A DNA stretch of 41,633 nt. It comes from Cyanobacteria bacterium UBA791. Lineage in GTDB: Bacteria; Cyanobacteriota; Vampirovibrionia; Gastranaerophilales; Gastranaerophilaceae. The notes below the pieces were generated by a model. It made no database searches. It was not told the origin of the DNA and was given only the letters and a program-made list of their open reading frames with translations. Position numbers and translations under genes: made by a program. Shown here piece by piece: positions 31,740-40,973 of this stretch (position 1 is the first letter of the stretch; each line of letters begins with the position of its first letter). The DNA is taken from NCBI GenBank assembly GCA_002297005.1, contig DBIX01000021.1, positions 1 to 41,633 of the forward strand, written 5' to 3'.

Positions 31740-32588
31740 ATGTTAACATTAACTAGCGCAATAATCACAGGTGCAGTTCAAGGTTTGAGTGAATTTTTGC
31801 CAATCTCTAGCTCTGCTCATATCGTATTTACAACAAGTATTTTGAAAATTTTAACAGGTGCTGATTATTCAGTAGTGAACGCAGAAGACACTTTCTTTAG
31901 TATTTTGCTACACTTTGGTACATTAGTTGCGGTGATTGTTTATTTCAGAAAAATGCTTTGGGATATTATCGTAGAATTTTTTAAAGCTATCAAAAATAGA
32001 GATTTTTCTAATGAATATGCAAAATTGGGTTTGTATATTTTGATTGGTACAATCTTTACGGTTGCTCTAGCATACCCTTTAAAAGATGTTTGCGAACAAT
32101 TAGTTTATAGACCTGAAATTGTTTCTGTTCTTTTGATTGGTACAGGTATAATCCTATTTTTAAGTGAATATGTATCAAAGAAATTTGATGCAAAAACTGA
32201 TAAAATGTCTTTGAAAAAATCTATAATCATGGGTTTAGCTCAAGGTATGGCGGTATTCCCTGGATTATCTCGTTCTGGTTTAACAATTGCATCAGGACTA
32301 TTTTCAGGTTTAGACAGAACAACAGCTACAAAATTCTCATTCTTGTTAGTTATTCCAATCATTTTAGGTACATCAATTTTGTATCCTATCTTGGAAATCA
32401 ATCCAGCAGAACTTGCAGGATTTAACTGGATAAATATGACTATAGGAACAATAGTTTCTGCTGTAGTAGGTTATTTATGCATTAAATATTTCTTGATATT
32501 TGTATCAAAATTCTCATTAAAAATATTTGCTTATTATTGTGTAATCGTAGGTGCAGTATTGGCAGTATTTTTCAATTTTATGGCATAA
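31740..32588 (+). CDS. uppP: Undecaprenyl-diphosphatase UppP (BacA)
   Basis: Membrane enzyme that recycles undecaprenyl pyrophosphate for peptidoglycan and LPS; confers bacitracin tolerance. 282 residues, about eight membrane segments, with the two active-site motifs QGLSEFLPISSSAH (14-27) and PGLSRSGLTIASG (about 176-188). Starts two bases after the queD stop and ends the operon before a strong terminator. Confidence 0.97.
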   Translation: MLTLTSAIITGAVQGLSEFLPISSSAHIVFTTSILKILTGADYSVVNAEDTFFSILLHFGTLVAVIVYFRKMLWDIIVEFFKAIKNRDFSNEYAKLGLYILIGTIFTVALAYPLKDVCEQLVYRPEIVSVLLIGTGIILFLSEYVSKKFDAKTDKMSLKKSIIMGLAQGMAVFPGLSRSGLTIASGLFSGLDRTTATKFSFLLVIPIILGTSILYPILEINPAELAGFNWINMTIGTIVSAVVGYLCIKYFLIFVSKFSLKIFAYYCVIVGAVLAVFFNFMA

Positions 32589-32610
32589 ATTTAAACTGAT
32601 ATAAAAAATA

Positions 32611-32650
32611 AAAAAAGAGCGTTATGAAGTTCAGTCATAACGCTCTTTTT
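32611..32650 (+). terminator. Intrinsic terminator after uppP
   Basis: GAGCGTTATGA (32617-32627) and TCATAACGCTC (32635-32645) form an 11-bp perfect stem with a 7-nt loop, preceded by A-run and followed by TTTTT. Confidence 0.95.
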
Positions 32651-32729
32651 ATATCGTATTAAAATTATGTAAAGATATAGATTAAAATCCTTTAGTATGT
32701 ATAATTATTAATAAAGGATAGGTGAAAAT

Positions 32730-33527
32730 ATGCCAGAATTAATGGAAAGAAAACAAATTAAATATATAGATTTCAACTGCGATTTAGCACAAAGTTTCGG
32801 TATTTACAAAAACAATTCAGAATTTGAAATTCTTGATTACGTTAGCTCAGTAAATATCTCAACAGGATTTCACGCAGGCGATCCTATGACAATTAAAAAT
32901 GCTTTATTAAAAGCAAAAGAAAAAAATGTAGCAATCGGTGCACACATCGGTTTTGATGATATTCAAGGTTTTGGTTATAGAGAAATGCAATTGTCAGAAG
33001 AAGAACTTGAGGCACTTGTTGTATATCAAGTTGGAGCAATAATGGCATTTGCAAAGGCTTACGGTGTAGAAATAGACCACGTAAGACCTCATGGGGCAAT
33101 GTATGAAATGGCTGCAAAAGATTTCACATTTGCTTGTAATCTTGCAAAAGCAGTTAAAAAATGCTCAAAATGGCTTACTTTATACGGTGCAGTTGGTGAT
33201 ATTACTAAAAAAGCTGGTGAATTTGTTGGTATTGCAACAGCAAGTGAATTATTCTTGAACAAAGTATACAACGCAGATTTAACATTGGATAAAGATGCTG
33301 AAGAAAATAACGAAACAGATTTTGCTATTAACAGATTAAGAAAATTAATTTCAACATCAACTGTTGACAACAATATGAACGGATACACACCACTTGACGT
33401 TGATTCAATCCATTTTGCAAACAAATACGTAAACTCTATGGAAATAGTTAAAATGGCAAAAGAAATTATTGAACCATCTCCAATCAATTACAACAAAGCT
33501 CGTTTAGCTGGTTGGTGTGAGCAATAG
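32730..33527 (+). CDS. pxpA: PxpA/LamB-YcsF family 5-oxoprolinase subunit A-like protein
   Basis: 265 residues with the family blocks in order: DFNCDLAQSFGIY (usually DLNCDLGESFG), SVNISTGFHAGDP (usually SANIACGFHAGD), GAHIGFDD, VRPHGAMYEMA and IATASELF. The family normally works with PxpB and PxpC to hydrolyse 5-oxoproline. Neither partner is adjacent, and several block residues differ (Gly-Glu to Ala-Gln; Cys to Thr), so this may be a divergent paralogue. Length is typical. AGGATAGG precedes the ATG. It has its own upstream region after the uppP terminator. Confidence 0.85.
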   Translation: MPELMERKQIKYIDFNCDLAQSFGIYKNNSEFEILDYVSSVNISTGFHAGDPMTIKNALLKAKEKNVAIGAHIGFDDIQGFGYREMQLSEEELEALVVYQVGAIMAFAKAYGVEIDHVRPHGAMYEMAAKDFTFACNLAKAVKKCSKWLTLYGAVGDITKKAGEFVGIATASELFLNKVYNADLTLDKDAEENNETDFAINRLRKLISTSTVDNNMNGYTPLDVDSIHFANKYVNSMEIVKMAKEIIEPSPINYNKARLAGWCEQ

Positions 33528-33573
33528 AACAAACAAATAAAATAAGAAGAAGAGAACAAAGGTTAGTTAGAAG

Positions 33574-34887
33574 ATGAAAAAGAATTTATTAGATAAAGAA
33601 TTATTGAATGATGCTAAATGGCTTATGCCAGGATTACAAATAAAAAGATGGTTTATCCTTATCTTTTTAGGTTCATTGTTTATTACGATTGGTGGAATGA
33701 TATTTTTCAACCTTAGACCAGTTTATTTTACAATGGAAATCATTAGAAAAGTTGCAACACACGTAAACACAGATATAATCGCATTTGTAATTATGTTTAT
33801 TGGTGTTATTTGTTTCTTTAAAGGTTGGCAAAAAACAAACCTTACAATACTTGATGTAAAAGATTCAAAATCAAAAGGCAACTTGTTAGAATCATTATAT
33901 AGAAGAAGAAAATTAAACAGAGGTCCAAAAATCGTTGCTATTGGTGGCGGTACTGGACTTTCTATGTTATTAAGAGGTATCAAAAATATTACAAATAATA
34001 TCACAGCAGTTGTAACTGTAGGTGACGACGGTGGTTCTTCTGGACGTTTGAGAGAAGAAATGGGCGTTTTACCACCTGGTGATATTAGAAACTGTATTGC
34101 AGCTTTAGCTGACAACGAAGACTTAATCACAAAACTTTTCCAATACAGATTTAAATCAGGTGAAGGTTTAGAGGGTCACAGTTTTGGTAACTTATTTTTA
34201 ACAGCACTTTGCTCAATTACTGGTGATATGGTTAGAGCTATTAAAGAATCTTCAAACGTTTTATCAATCAGAGGTAGAGTTTTACCTTCAACACTTGATA
34301 ACATGAAACTTGCTGCTGAATACGAAGACGGAACAATTGTTCACGGCGAAAGCAATATTCCTGAAGCTCACAAAAAAATCAAAAGATTATTTACAGAACC
34401 TGAAAACTGCAGAGCTTTAGAAGACGTAATTGCAGCAATTAAAGATGCTGATTTAATTATTCTTGGACCAGGAAGTTTGTATACAAGTGTTATTCCAAAC
34501 TTATTAATCAAAGAAATTGCAGAAGAAGTTGTAAAAGCTAAAGCTAAAAAGATTTATGTTTGCAACATCATGTCACAACCTGGAGAAAGCGATAATTATA
34601 CAGTTTCAGACCATATTAACGCTTTATATAAACACGCAAACAGCGACCAACTTATTGATGCTGTTTTAGTAAACAATTTCTTACCACAAAACATGGCTCA
34701 AAAATACGAAGAAGCTGGTCAATTACCAGTTAAATTAGATAGCGACAAAATACATGTTGATATTGTTGAAAAGAAATTGATTGAAGATAGCAAAGAGGGA
34801 CTTGTAAGACACAGTAGTCACAGAGTTGCTAGAGCTGTTTATTATTGGTACAGAAAGGCTCAAAGAAAAGATAAAGATAAAAAATAA
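33574..34887 (+). CDS. yvcK: YvcK/GlmR (gluconeogenesis factor) with N-terminal membrane anchor
   Basis: CofD-like nucleotide-sugar-binding protein that links carbon and cell-wall metabolism in other bacteria. 437 residues: two membrane segments (about 26-46 and 69-85), then the CofD/YvcK domain with IVAIGGGTGLSMLLRG, VTVGDDGGSSGRLREE, GDIRNCIAALAD, GHSFGNLFLTAL and LGPGSLYTSVIPNLL. The anchor adds about 110 residues to the compact Bacillus form; anchored versions are known in cyanobacteria, which fits the suggested lineage. Its stop overlaps the next ATG by one base. Confidence 0.93.
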   Translation: MKKNLLDKELLNDAKWLMPGLQIKRWFILIFLGSLFITIGGMIFFNLRPVYFTMEIIRKVATHVNTDIIAFVIMFIGVICFFKGWQKTNLTILDVKDSKSKGNLLESLYRRRKLNRGPKIVAIGGGTGLSMLLRGIKNITNNITAVVTVGDDGGSSGRLREEMGVLPPGDIRNCIAALADNEDLITKLFQYRFKSGEGLEGHSFGNLFLTALCSITGDMVRAIKESSNVLSIRGRVLPSTLDNMKLAAEYEDGTIVHGESNIPEAHKKIKRLFTEPENCRALEDVIAAIKDADLIILGPGSLYTSVIPNLLIKEIAEEVVKAKAKKIYVCNIMSQPGESDNYTVSDHINALYKHANSDQLIDAVLVNNFLPQNMAQKYEEAGQLPVKLDSDKIHVDIVEKKLIEDSKEGLVRHSSHRVARAVYYWYRKAQRKDKDKK

Positions 34888-35678
34888 TGGAATTTAAAGA
34901 CTCGTTTTTTAGTATTATTTTATCAAAGCTTCAAGTTGATTACACGCAAATGGAAATTCCTTTAATAAAAGATTTGTTAGAAACAGATTTTATGGGATTT
35001 AATCAACTTGATTATAATTTTAGAATTGTTATCTTAATAATTCTATCCATTTTACTAATAAGATTTATCTTTAAATTTATAAACAATCTTTGGTTTAACA
35101 TTTCAAGATTTATACATAACTGCTATATAAAATATAAAAATGCCACAGAGCAAAAATTTAATACACTTGTTTCGGCTCAAGTAAATAACAAATTAAGAAA
35201 TGTTAGTCAATTTATTATTGTTTGCAATTTTGATATGGAAAAATATGCTCAAAACAAGCTTGAAATTTTAAATGAATTTTCTAAATCATTTCTAATCAAC
35301 CAAGAAGCAAGAGTAAAATTTGAAAAAGATAGTATTGTCTTTAGATTTGACGATTTTTACAATAAAGTGAATGGTGTTGTAACTCAACTGTATTTATCTA
35401 TCGAAATTTTTAAACAAAAATATCCTGATATAAAAATTTATAGTAGTGCTATAAATATTGAAAAAGAAGAACAAATTGAATATAGCATCGAAAAAATCAA
35501 AAATATAAACAGATTAAAAATAAGCACAAAATTTATCACTTGCGATACAACTATGAAGTTTTACTATGACTTAGTAACTCCTCAACTGTACGAATTTGAA
35601 TCAAAAGGTGAATATCTACTTCAAAAACATACGATTGAACTTTATACTATGATTCCACCGGTTGACCGTACATTGTAG
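34887..35678 (+). CDS. Membrane-anchored protein of unknown function coupled to yvcK
   Basis: 263 residues. One membrane segment (about 46-64) separates a short N-terminus from a roughly 190-residue C-terminal domain of alternating strands and helices (LRNVSQFIIVCNFDMEKYAQ; VVTQLYLSIEIFKQKY). I do not recognise the family. It is translationally coupled to yvcK (stop and start share one base). Its last 32 bases overlap the end of the convergent repeat-protein gene. Confidence 0.75.
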   Translation: MEFKDSFFSIILSKLQVDYTQMEIPLIKDLLETDFMGFNQLDYNFRIVILIILSILLIRFIFKFINNLWFNISRFIHNCYIKYKNATEQKFNTLVSAQVNNKLRNVSQFIIVCNFDMEKYAQNKLEILNEFSKSFLINQEARVKFEKDSIVFRFDDFYNKVNGVVTQLYLSIEIFKQKYPDIKIYSSAINIEKEEQIEYSIEKIKNINRLKISTKFITCDTTMKFYYDLVTPQLYEFESKGEYLLQKHTIELYTMIPPVDRTL

Positions 35679-38079
35679 TATTAATATCGATTTCAATTGC
35701 ATGACGAATAAATGAGTGCGACATCAATAATAAGTAAGGATTTATTGTTGTAACATTTGATAGATTAACTTTTGCTTTTTGAACATCAGGTTCTAGAGAA
35801 TTTTGTTGAGAAATCTCTTCCACACCAATAGATGCAGTCATTGAGTGTTCTTTACTGTCATGATTTAATCTTTTCAAAAGCTCTTCTTTTGGGAATGTTT
35901 TATCACAAGTGATAAAAATATCAACAGAATTTGTAGTCAATAAATTTATTTCAGCACCAATGTTACCATAATTTTTTGTAGTAATCATGATAGAAATAGA
36001 AGTATCATCTTCTTTAGGCGGTTCGGCTTTTTTTGTAGTTACATCAAGCTTAAAGCCGACACCCTCTTCTAGAGGAAGCCAAGGAAGATATAAAAGCATT
36101 AGGTTTTTAATCGCAAGTGCAGTATCATCTTGAGATGAGGCTGAAATACTTGAATTGATAAGACTTATTGTATCTTGAATTGGTCTTGTGTCAGTAATAC
36201 CCTGACGAGTAGCAGTTGACATTTCAAGAACTAAATTATTCAAGGCTTGTTTACTGTGTTGTTGAATTTGAGAATTTAACACACTCAAATTAACTCTTGA
36301 CGGCAAGACCTTTGCAGCCACTTGTTTTTGAGCAATTTGAACAGCTTCTTGTGTTTGAAGTTGTTTCAATTCTTGTGAAACTTCTTCTTGAAGTTGTTCA
36401 GTTGGTGCTTGTGAACGCAATTCTACCGGACGTCTTATATGATTACGCACAGACTCACGCAAGTTTGCCATAGGTTCAAAACGAGCATTATTCATTAATT
36501 GAGAATGTAGTCTATGATTAACATGAGCTGGTGTTGGTCTTGGTGATGGATTAAAGTTTTCAGGTTCTTGAATAACGCTATCATTAATACTTGCTGCACC
36601 ACCAGTTACGCCATCCGGCTTGTGCGAATGGTTTGGTCGATGAGAGATATTTGGAATATTTGGTTGCGGAGGCAACGGCTGATTTGGAACATTCGGACGA
36701 TTTGGAACATTCGGTTGTTGCGGAGGCAACGGTTGGTTTGGAACATTCGGACGATTTGGAACATTCGGTTGTTGAGGTGGCAACGGTTGGTTTGGAACAT
36801 TCGGACGATTTGGAATGTTCGGTTGTTGCGGTGGCAACGGCTGATTTGGAACATTCGGACGATTTGGAATGTTCGGTTGTTGCGGAGGCAACGGTTGGTT
36901 TGGAACATTCGGACGATTTGGAACATTCGGTTGTTGCGGAGGCAACGGCTGATTTGGAACATTTGGACGATTTGGAATGTTCGGTTGTTCCGGTGGCAAC
37001 GGCTGATTTGGAACATTCGGACGGTTCGGAATGTTCGGTTGTTGCGGTGGCGACGGTTGATTTGGAACATTTGGACGATTTGGAACATTCGGTTGTTGCG
37101 GTGGCAACGGTTGATTTGGAACATTCGGACGGTTCGGCACGTTCGGTTGAGGCTGTGTCGGTTGATTCGGAACGTTCGGCTTATTATTAGGCAGATTTGG
37201 TTGTTGCGGATTTTGATTTGGCTTACCAATCTGTCCTTGTTGACCACTTTGAGGGTTTTGGTTTGGTTTACCTATTTCACCTTGCGGTTTATTATTATTA
37301 CCAACTTGTTGTTGATTGTTATTGTTATTGTTATTATTATTTTTTATTTGATCCTGCAAAGTCTTATCAAATGCCTCATTAGAATTATTCGGCAAACGAT
37401 TTTGCGGAGGTTGTTTTATATCATTTTGGTCTTGTTTACCATTTTGATTTTGATTATTTTGTTGAGGGTTTTGTTGAACCTTATCACCTGAATTATTATT
37501 TTTATCACTAGGTGGAACATAAGGCGGTTGCACCTGTGGTTGGTTATTTACATTCTGATTAGGTTGATTTGGTTGCTGAATATTATTATTCTGATTTTGT
37601 CCTTGATTTTGTTGTCCTTGTTGAATTTGATTTTGCTGATTTTGTTGAATATTATTTCTTTGGTTTAAAAGAGCTTCTTGCATATTCAATCTATTTTGGT
37701 TTTGTTGAATAATATTATTCAAATTATTCAACACTTGTTGATTTTGTTTCAAAGCTTCTTTCATTTCAGCTTCTGATTTATCATTACCAAAAGTAATCAA
37801 CAAATCAGTAATATTATCAGGAAGTTTCAATAAATTTTTAATATAAGTTGATCTATCAACGCTTGCCAAATGATTCATACGAACAGTTTGAGGCATAATC
37901 ATCTGTTGTTGAAGATTGTTTATAATATTTGAGTGAACTTGTTTTACAAGATTTTGAGTTGAACCATTTCCGCTTGCATCAGGATTTACAGCAGAAGACT
38001 GAACATTAATCTTAGCTTGATTAATGTTCTGCCTATTAAATCTTCTTTGAAGGGCATCACGTATATTAAAGTCAACCAT
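35647..38079 (-). CDS. Pro/Asn/Gln-rich repeat protein with FliK-like C-terminal domain
   Basis: 810 residues. 1-120: helical, Gln-rich. 120-312: Gln/Asn/Pro low complexity. 313-473: nine tandem 18-residue units, consensus N[V/I]PNRPNVPNQPLPPQQP. 474-610: linker. About 620-810: folded domain with GVGFKLDVTTKKAE, ISIMITTKNYGNIGAEINLL and DIFITCDKTFPKEELLKRL, a layout like the C-terminal domain of FliK (an amphipathic strand, then a NLG-like turn). No signal peptide or membrane segment. A second FliK-type or hook-cap assembly factor is possible; the Pro-rich section could be a ruler. That role is inference. It follows the acetyltransferase gene by 14 bp. Confidence 0.7.
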   Translation of the reverse strand: MVDFNIRDALQRRFNRQNINQAKINVQSSAVNPDASGNGSTQNLVKQVHSNIINNLQQQMIMPQTVRMNHLASVDRSTYIKNLLKLPDNITDLLITFGNDKSEAEMKEALKQNQQVLNNLNNIIQQNQNRLNMQEALLNQRNNIQQNQQNQIQQGQQNQGQNQNNNIQQPNQPNQNVNNQPQVQPPYVPPSDKNNNSGDKVQQNPQQNNQNQNGKQDQNDIKQPPQNRLPNNSNEAFDKTLQDQIKNNNNNNNNNQQQVGNNNKPQGEIGKPNQNPQSGQQGQIGKPNQNPQQPNLPNNKPNVPNQPTQPQPNVPNRPNVPNQPLPPQQPNVPNRPNVPNQPSPPQQPNIPNRPNVPNQPLPPEQPNIPNRPNVPNQPLPPQQPNVPNRPNVPNQPLPPQQPNIPNRPNVPNQPLPPQQPNIPNRPNVPNQPLPPQQPNVPNRPNVPNQPLPPQQPNVPNRPNVPNQPLPPQPNIPNISHRPNHSHKPDGVTGGAASINDSVIQEPENFNPSPRPTPAHVNHRLHSQLMNNARFEPMANLRESVRNHIRRPVELRSQAPTEQLQEEVSQELKQLQTQEAVQIAQKQVAAKVLPSRVNLSVLNSQIQQHSKQALNNLVLEMSTATRQGITDTRPIQDTISLINSSISASSQDDTALAIKNLMLLYLPWLPLEEGVGFKLDVTTKKAEPPKEDDTSISIMITTKNYGNIGAEINLLTTNSVDIFITCDKTFPKEELLKRLNHDSKEHSMTASIGVEEISQQNSLEPDVQKAKVNLSNVTTINPYLLLMSHSFIRHAIEIDINTTMYGQPVES
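36661..37143 (-). repeat. Nine-copy 54-bp coding tandem repeat
   Basis: Units of 54 nt (18 codons), the last one codon short, inside the repeat-protein gene. Differences between copies are mostly GTT/ATT (Val/Ile) and third positions, with one Leu to Ser and one Gln to Glu. Since the period is a multiple of three, other frames also stay open. Confidence 0.95.
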
Positions 38080-38093
38080 AGTATTATTATACC

Positions 38094-39092
38094 CTAACGG
38101 TTAAAATGTGAAACAGGCAAATAAGATTGAGGGTAAGTGTAATCCTCTTTAAAACCTGTATGACGATACATTTTTAAAGCTGGGATATTACTTGTTTCGC
38201 TTGTTACGTTCAATTCTGTAATCTTTCTTTCGCCACTCTTTGCCCAGTTTAAAATTGTTTCTGTAGTGCTTTTTACTAGATGTTTTGAAATACCTTTGCC
38301 TTGATGTTCTTTTTCGATACCTACAAGCGGAATATTAGCAACAGTACCATTGATATTAGCTAAACAAACACCGCAAGGTCTTTTATTGCAAAGCAAAATG
38401 AAACTAGCATCCTTCAAAAATTCACCATAAATATTTTGTACAATTTTATCTAAAATATCTCTTGTACCATCCATTGATTTGTATCTTGGGTCAAATAATG
38501 CATCTGAAGCTGTTTTAAAGGTAGAATGAATAATTCTTACAACATCTTCAAAGTAAACATCATCCCATTTTACAATAGAATAGCAATCTTCAAGTTCAGT
38601 TAAATTCATTGAATGTAAAATATTTTCAGAAGTTTGAGTATTGAATAAAAATCTCAATACAGCTAATCCAACAAATTTAAACCCAAAATGAGAAATATCA
38701 CACGCAAAACTAGCTTGTGGTCCTAACATTGGATAACAAACGACCTTATCTTTTCTTTCTTTTTTAGTAACTTCTAAGAATTTTTCAATTAAAACTTTTC
38801 TCTTTGTGATAACATCTTCTTCACCTAAGCAATGAATTAAATTTAATTCAACAGCTTCAGAAATTGCAGAAGTGTACACTAAAAACGCAGTTGGAATATC
38901 ATGTTCCAATAAAACAATACATTTTATATAATTTTTATCGACTGCTTCCAAGAATTCTTCGTATTCTAACGGTTTAAGTTCAAACATGTAGTCAGAAACA
39001 GCTTTACTTTTAAAGTCGTTGTACACGCCTTGAAAGATTTTATATAAATTATTTGTTAATAATTGTGCTTTATATTTTTGTTCTTCTGTCAT
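38094..39092 (-). CDS. GNAT-family N-acetyltransferase
   Basis: 332 residues. The C-terminal GNAT domain (about 175-325) has LVGIEKEHQGKGISKHLVKS (acetyl-CoA motif A) and NVTSETSNIPALKMYRHTGF (motif B). The N-terminal 170 residues may be a second, degenerate GNAT fold. Substrate unknown. AAGGA six bases before the ATG; it starts 9 bp after ribBA and is likely cotranscribed with the riboflavin genes. Confidence 0.85.
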   Translation of the reverse strand: MTEEQKYKAQLLTNNLYKIFQGVYNDFKSKAVSDYMFELKPLEYEEFLEAVDKNYIKCIVLLEHDIPTAFLVYTSAISEAVELNLIHCLGEEDVITKRKVLIEKFLEVTKKERKDKVVCYPMLGPQASFACDISHFGFKFVGLAVLRFLFNTQTSENILHSMNLTELEDCYSIVKWDDVYFEDVVRIIHSTFKTASDALFDPRYKSMDGTRDILDKIVQNIYGEFLKDASFILLCNKRPCGVCLANINGTVANIPLVGIEKEHQGKGISKHLVKSTTETILNWAKSGERKITELNVTSETSNIPALKMYRHTGFKEDYTYPQSYLPVSHFNR

Positions 39093-39101
39093 AATTATTC
39101 C

Positions 39102-40316
39102 TTATAAATAATGATGCATTTTTTCTTTCTTAGTTTCCATATAACGTTTATTGTAAGAAGTAATATATGGTTCTATCTTAACAATATCATTAATTTCAAG
39201 ACCATAACCTTTTAAAGCAATAATTTTTTTAGGATTGTTAGTTATAAGGTTAAATTTATTATACCCCAAATCCAAAATAATTTGGGCACCTACACCATAA
39301 TCTCGTAAATCTGAACGAAATCCTAAAGAAATATTTGCTTCAACCGTATCTTGTCCTTCTTCTTGAAGATGATAAGCTTTTATCTTGTTCACAATACCGA
39401 TACCACGACCCTCATGGTCTGTCATATAAACAAGTGCACCATTTCCGTGCTTATCAATCATTTGTAAAGCAGAATGTAATTGAGCATTACAATCGCATTT
39501 TAAACTTCCAAAAACATCCCCTGTCATACATTCAGAGTGAACTCTTACTATTGGCATTTTTTCAGGATTTGTATCCTTAACCAATGCCACGTATTCATGG
39601 TTATTTAAAGTATTTCTATAACCATAAATTTTGAAATCACCAAATTGTGTAGGTAAAAAAGCTTCTGCTTCTCTTACTACAAATTTTTCTTTCTTAAGTC
39701 TATAAGCAACAAGTTCTTGTACCGTAATAAATTTGATACCGTGTTTATCTGCAAAAACTTTTAAATCATCACGACGAGCCATTGTACCGTCGTCTTTCAT
39801 AATTTCACACATAACGCCATTAGCAGTAAATCCTGCTAATCTTGCTAAATCAACAGCTGCTTCTGTATGACCAATTCTTTCTAAAACTCCACCCTCTTTT
39901 GCTATACAAGGAAACACATGTCCTGGACGTCTTAAGTCTTCAGGTTTTGAGTTTTTATCTACTGCAATCTGAATTGTTTTTGCTCTATCAAATGCAGAAA
40001 TACCAGTTGTAACACCAAATTTCATAGCACCATCAATTGATTGAGAAAACGCTGTTTGCATTGATTCTGTATTCTTTGCAACCATTGGTGTAAGTTCCAT
40101 CTCCTCAGCTCTTTTTTTATTTATAGCCAAACAAATCAAACCTCTACATTCAGTTGCCATAAAATTGATAATATCAGGTGTAACTCTATCTGCCGCACAG
40201 ATAACGTCACCCTCATTTTCACGGTCTTCGTCATCAGCTATAATAACTACTTTTCCGTCTTTTATATCTTCTATCGCTTCTTCTATTGTATTAAAAATGT
40301 TTTCATTATTTTCCAT
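39102..40316 (-). CDS. ribBA: Bifunctional riboflavin enzyme RibBA
   Basis: 404 residues. N-terminal DHBP synthase (1-200; VVIADDEDRENEGDVICAAD, RRPGHVFP, HTEAAVDLARLAG) makes the four-carbon unit. C-terminal GTP cyclohydrolase II (205-404; RVHSECMTGDVFGSLKCDC with the zinc Cys, then DHEGRGIGIVNKIKAYHLQ) opens the purine ring. Its ATG overlaps the ribE stop by one base. ribD and ribH are not in the window. No FMN riboswitch is seen upstream of ribE. Confidence 0.97.
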   Translation of the reverse strand: MENNENIFNTIEEAIEDIKDGKVVIIADDEDRENEGDVICAADRVTPDIINFMATECRGLICLAINKKRAEEMELTPMVAKNTESMQTAFSQSIDGAMKFGVTTGISAFDRAKTIQIAVDKNSKPEDLRRPGHVFPCIAKEGGVLERIGHTEAAVDLARLAGFTANGVMCEIMKDDGTMARRDDLKVFADKHGIKFITVQELVAYRLKKEKFVVREAEAFLPTQFGDFKIYGYRNTLNNHEYVALVKDTNPEKMPIVRVHSECMTGDVFGSLKCDCNAQLHSALQMIDKHGNGALVYMTDHEGRGIGIVNKIKAYHLQEEGQDTVEANISLGFRSDLRDYGVGAQIILDLGYNKFNLITNNPKKIIALKGYGLEINDIVKIEPYITSYNKRYMETKKEKMHHYL

Positions 40317-40954
40317 TATAAAAACCCATTTTCCTCTAAGAAATTCATTGTAATCTCTTTTTTTTCTTTTCCTACAACAAAATTTTCAATATATTTCGCT
40401 AAAATGTCAGTTTCTATATTTACAATATCATTATTTTTCAACTCTTTCAAGTTGGTATTTTCAAAAGTATGCGGAATTACAGCCACAGTAAAGCTTTCAG
40501 GCTTTATATCCGAAATCGTTAAACTAATACCATTTATTGTAATAGAACCTTTTTTAACTATATATTTACGAAATTCAGGCAGAACGGCAAATTCCATATT
40601 ATAAAATTCGCCTAATTTTTCTTTTTTAATAAACTTTGTTATCAAATCAACATGACCGGAAACAATGTGTCCTGACAGTCTATCAGAAAGTTTTAAAGCT
40701 CTTTCGAGGTTTACAAAATCACCATTTTTTAAATCTGATAAATTTGAAACCCTCAAGGTTTCATCAGAAACATTTACCTCAAAAGTAGTAGTATCAAATT
40801 TAACTACAGTTTCACAAACACCATTTACGGCTATGCTTTCACCAAGTTTAATATCTTCCAAAACAGTTTTTGCAGATATAACTAAATCTGCACCATGAGA
40901 AGATTTTTTAAAAGCAACTACTTTTCCGATTTCTTCAATAATACCAGTAAACAT
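40316..40954 (-). CDS. ribE: Riboflavin synthase alpha chain RibE
   Basis: Dismutates two lumazines to riboflavin. 212 residues in two lumazine-binding repeats, each beginning with its hallmark: MFTGIIEEIGKV and, at the second half, LSGHIVSGHVDLITKF. It contains SIAVNGVCETVV and GSITINGISLTI in matching positions. Starts 19 bp downstream of mnmE on the minus strand. Confidence 0.96.
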   Translation of the reverse strand: MFTGIIEEIGKVVAFKKSSHGADLVISAKTVLEDIKLGESIAVNGVCETVVKFDTTTFEVNVSDETLRVSNLSDLKNGDFVNLERALKLSDRLSGHIVSGHVDLITKFIKKEKLGEFYNMEFAVLPEFRKYIVKKGSITINGISLTISDIKPESFTVAVIPHTFENTNLKELKNNDIVNIETDILAKYIENFVVGKEKKEITMNFLEENGFL

Positions 40955-40973
40955 AAGCCAATTTTAGCACGAA

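Noticed and set aside
36568..37491. Long plus-strand ORFs and a second minus-strand ORF over the Pro-rich repeat
   Set aside because: The 54-bp period is a multiple of three, so several frames stay open. Their Trp/Arg- or Leu/Glu-rich products are shadows of the repeat; only the 810-residue frame extends through non-repeat sequence with folded domains.
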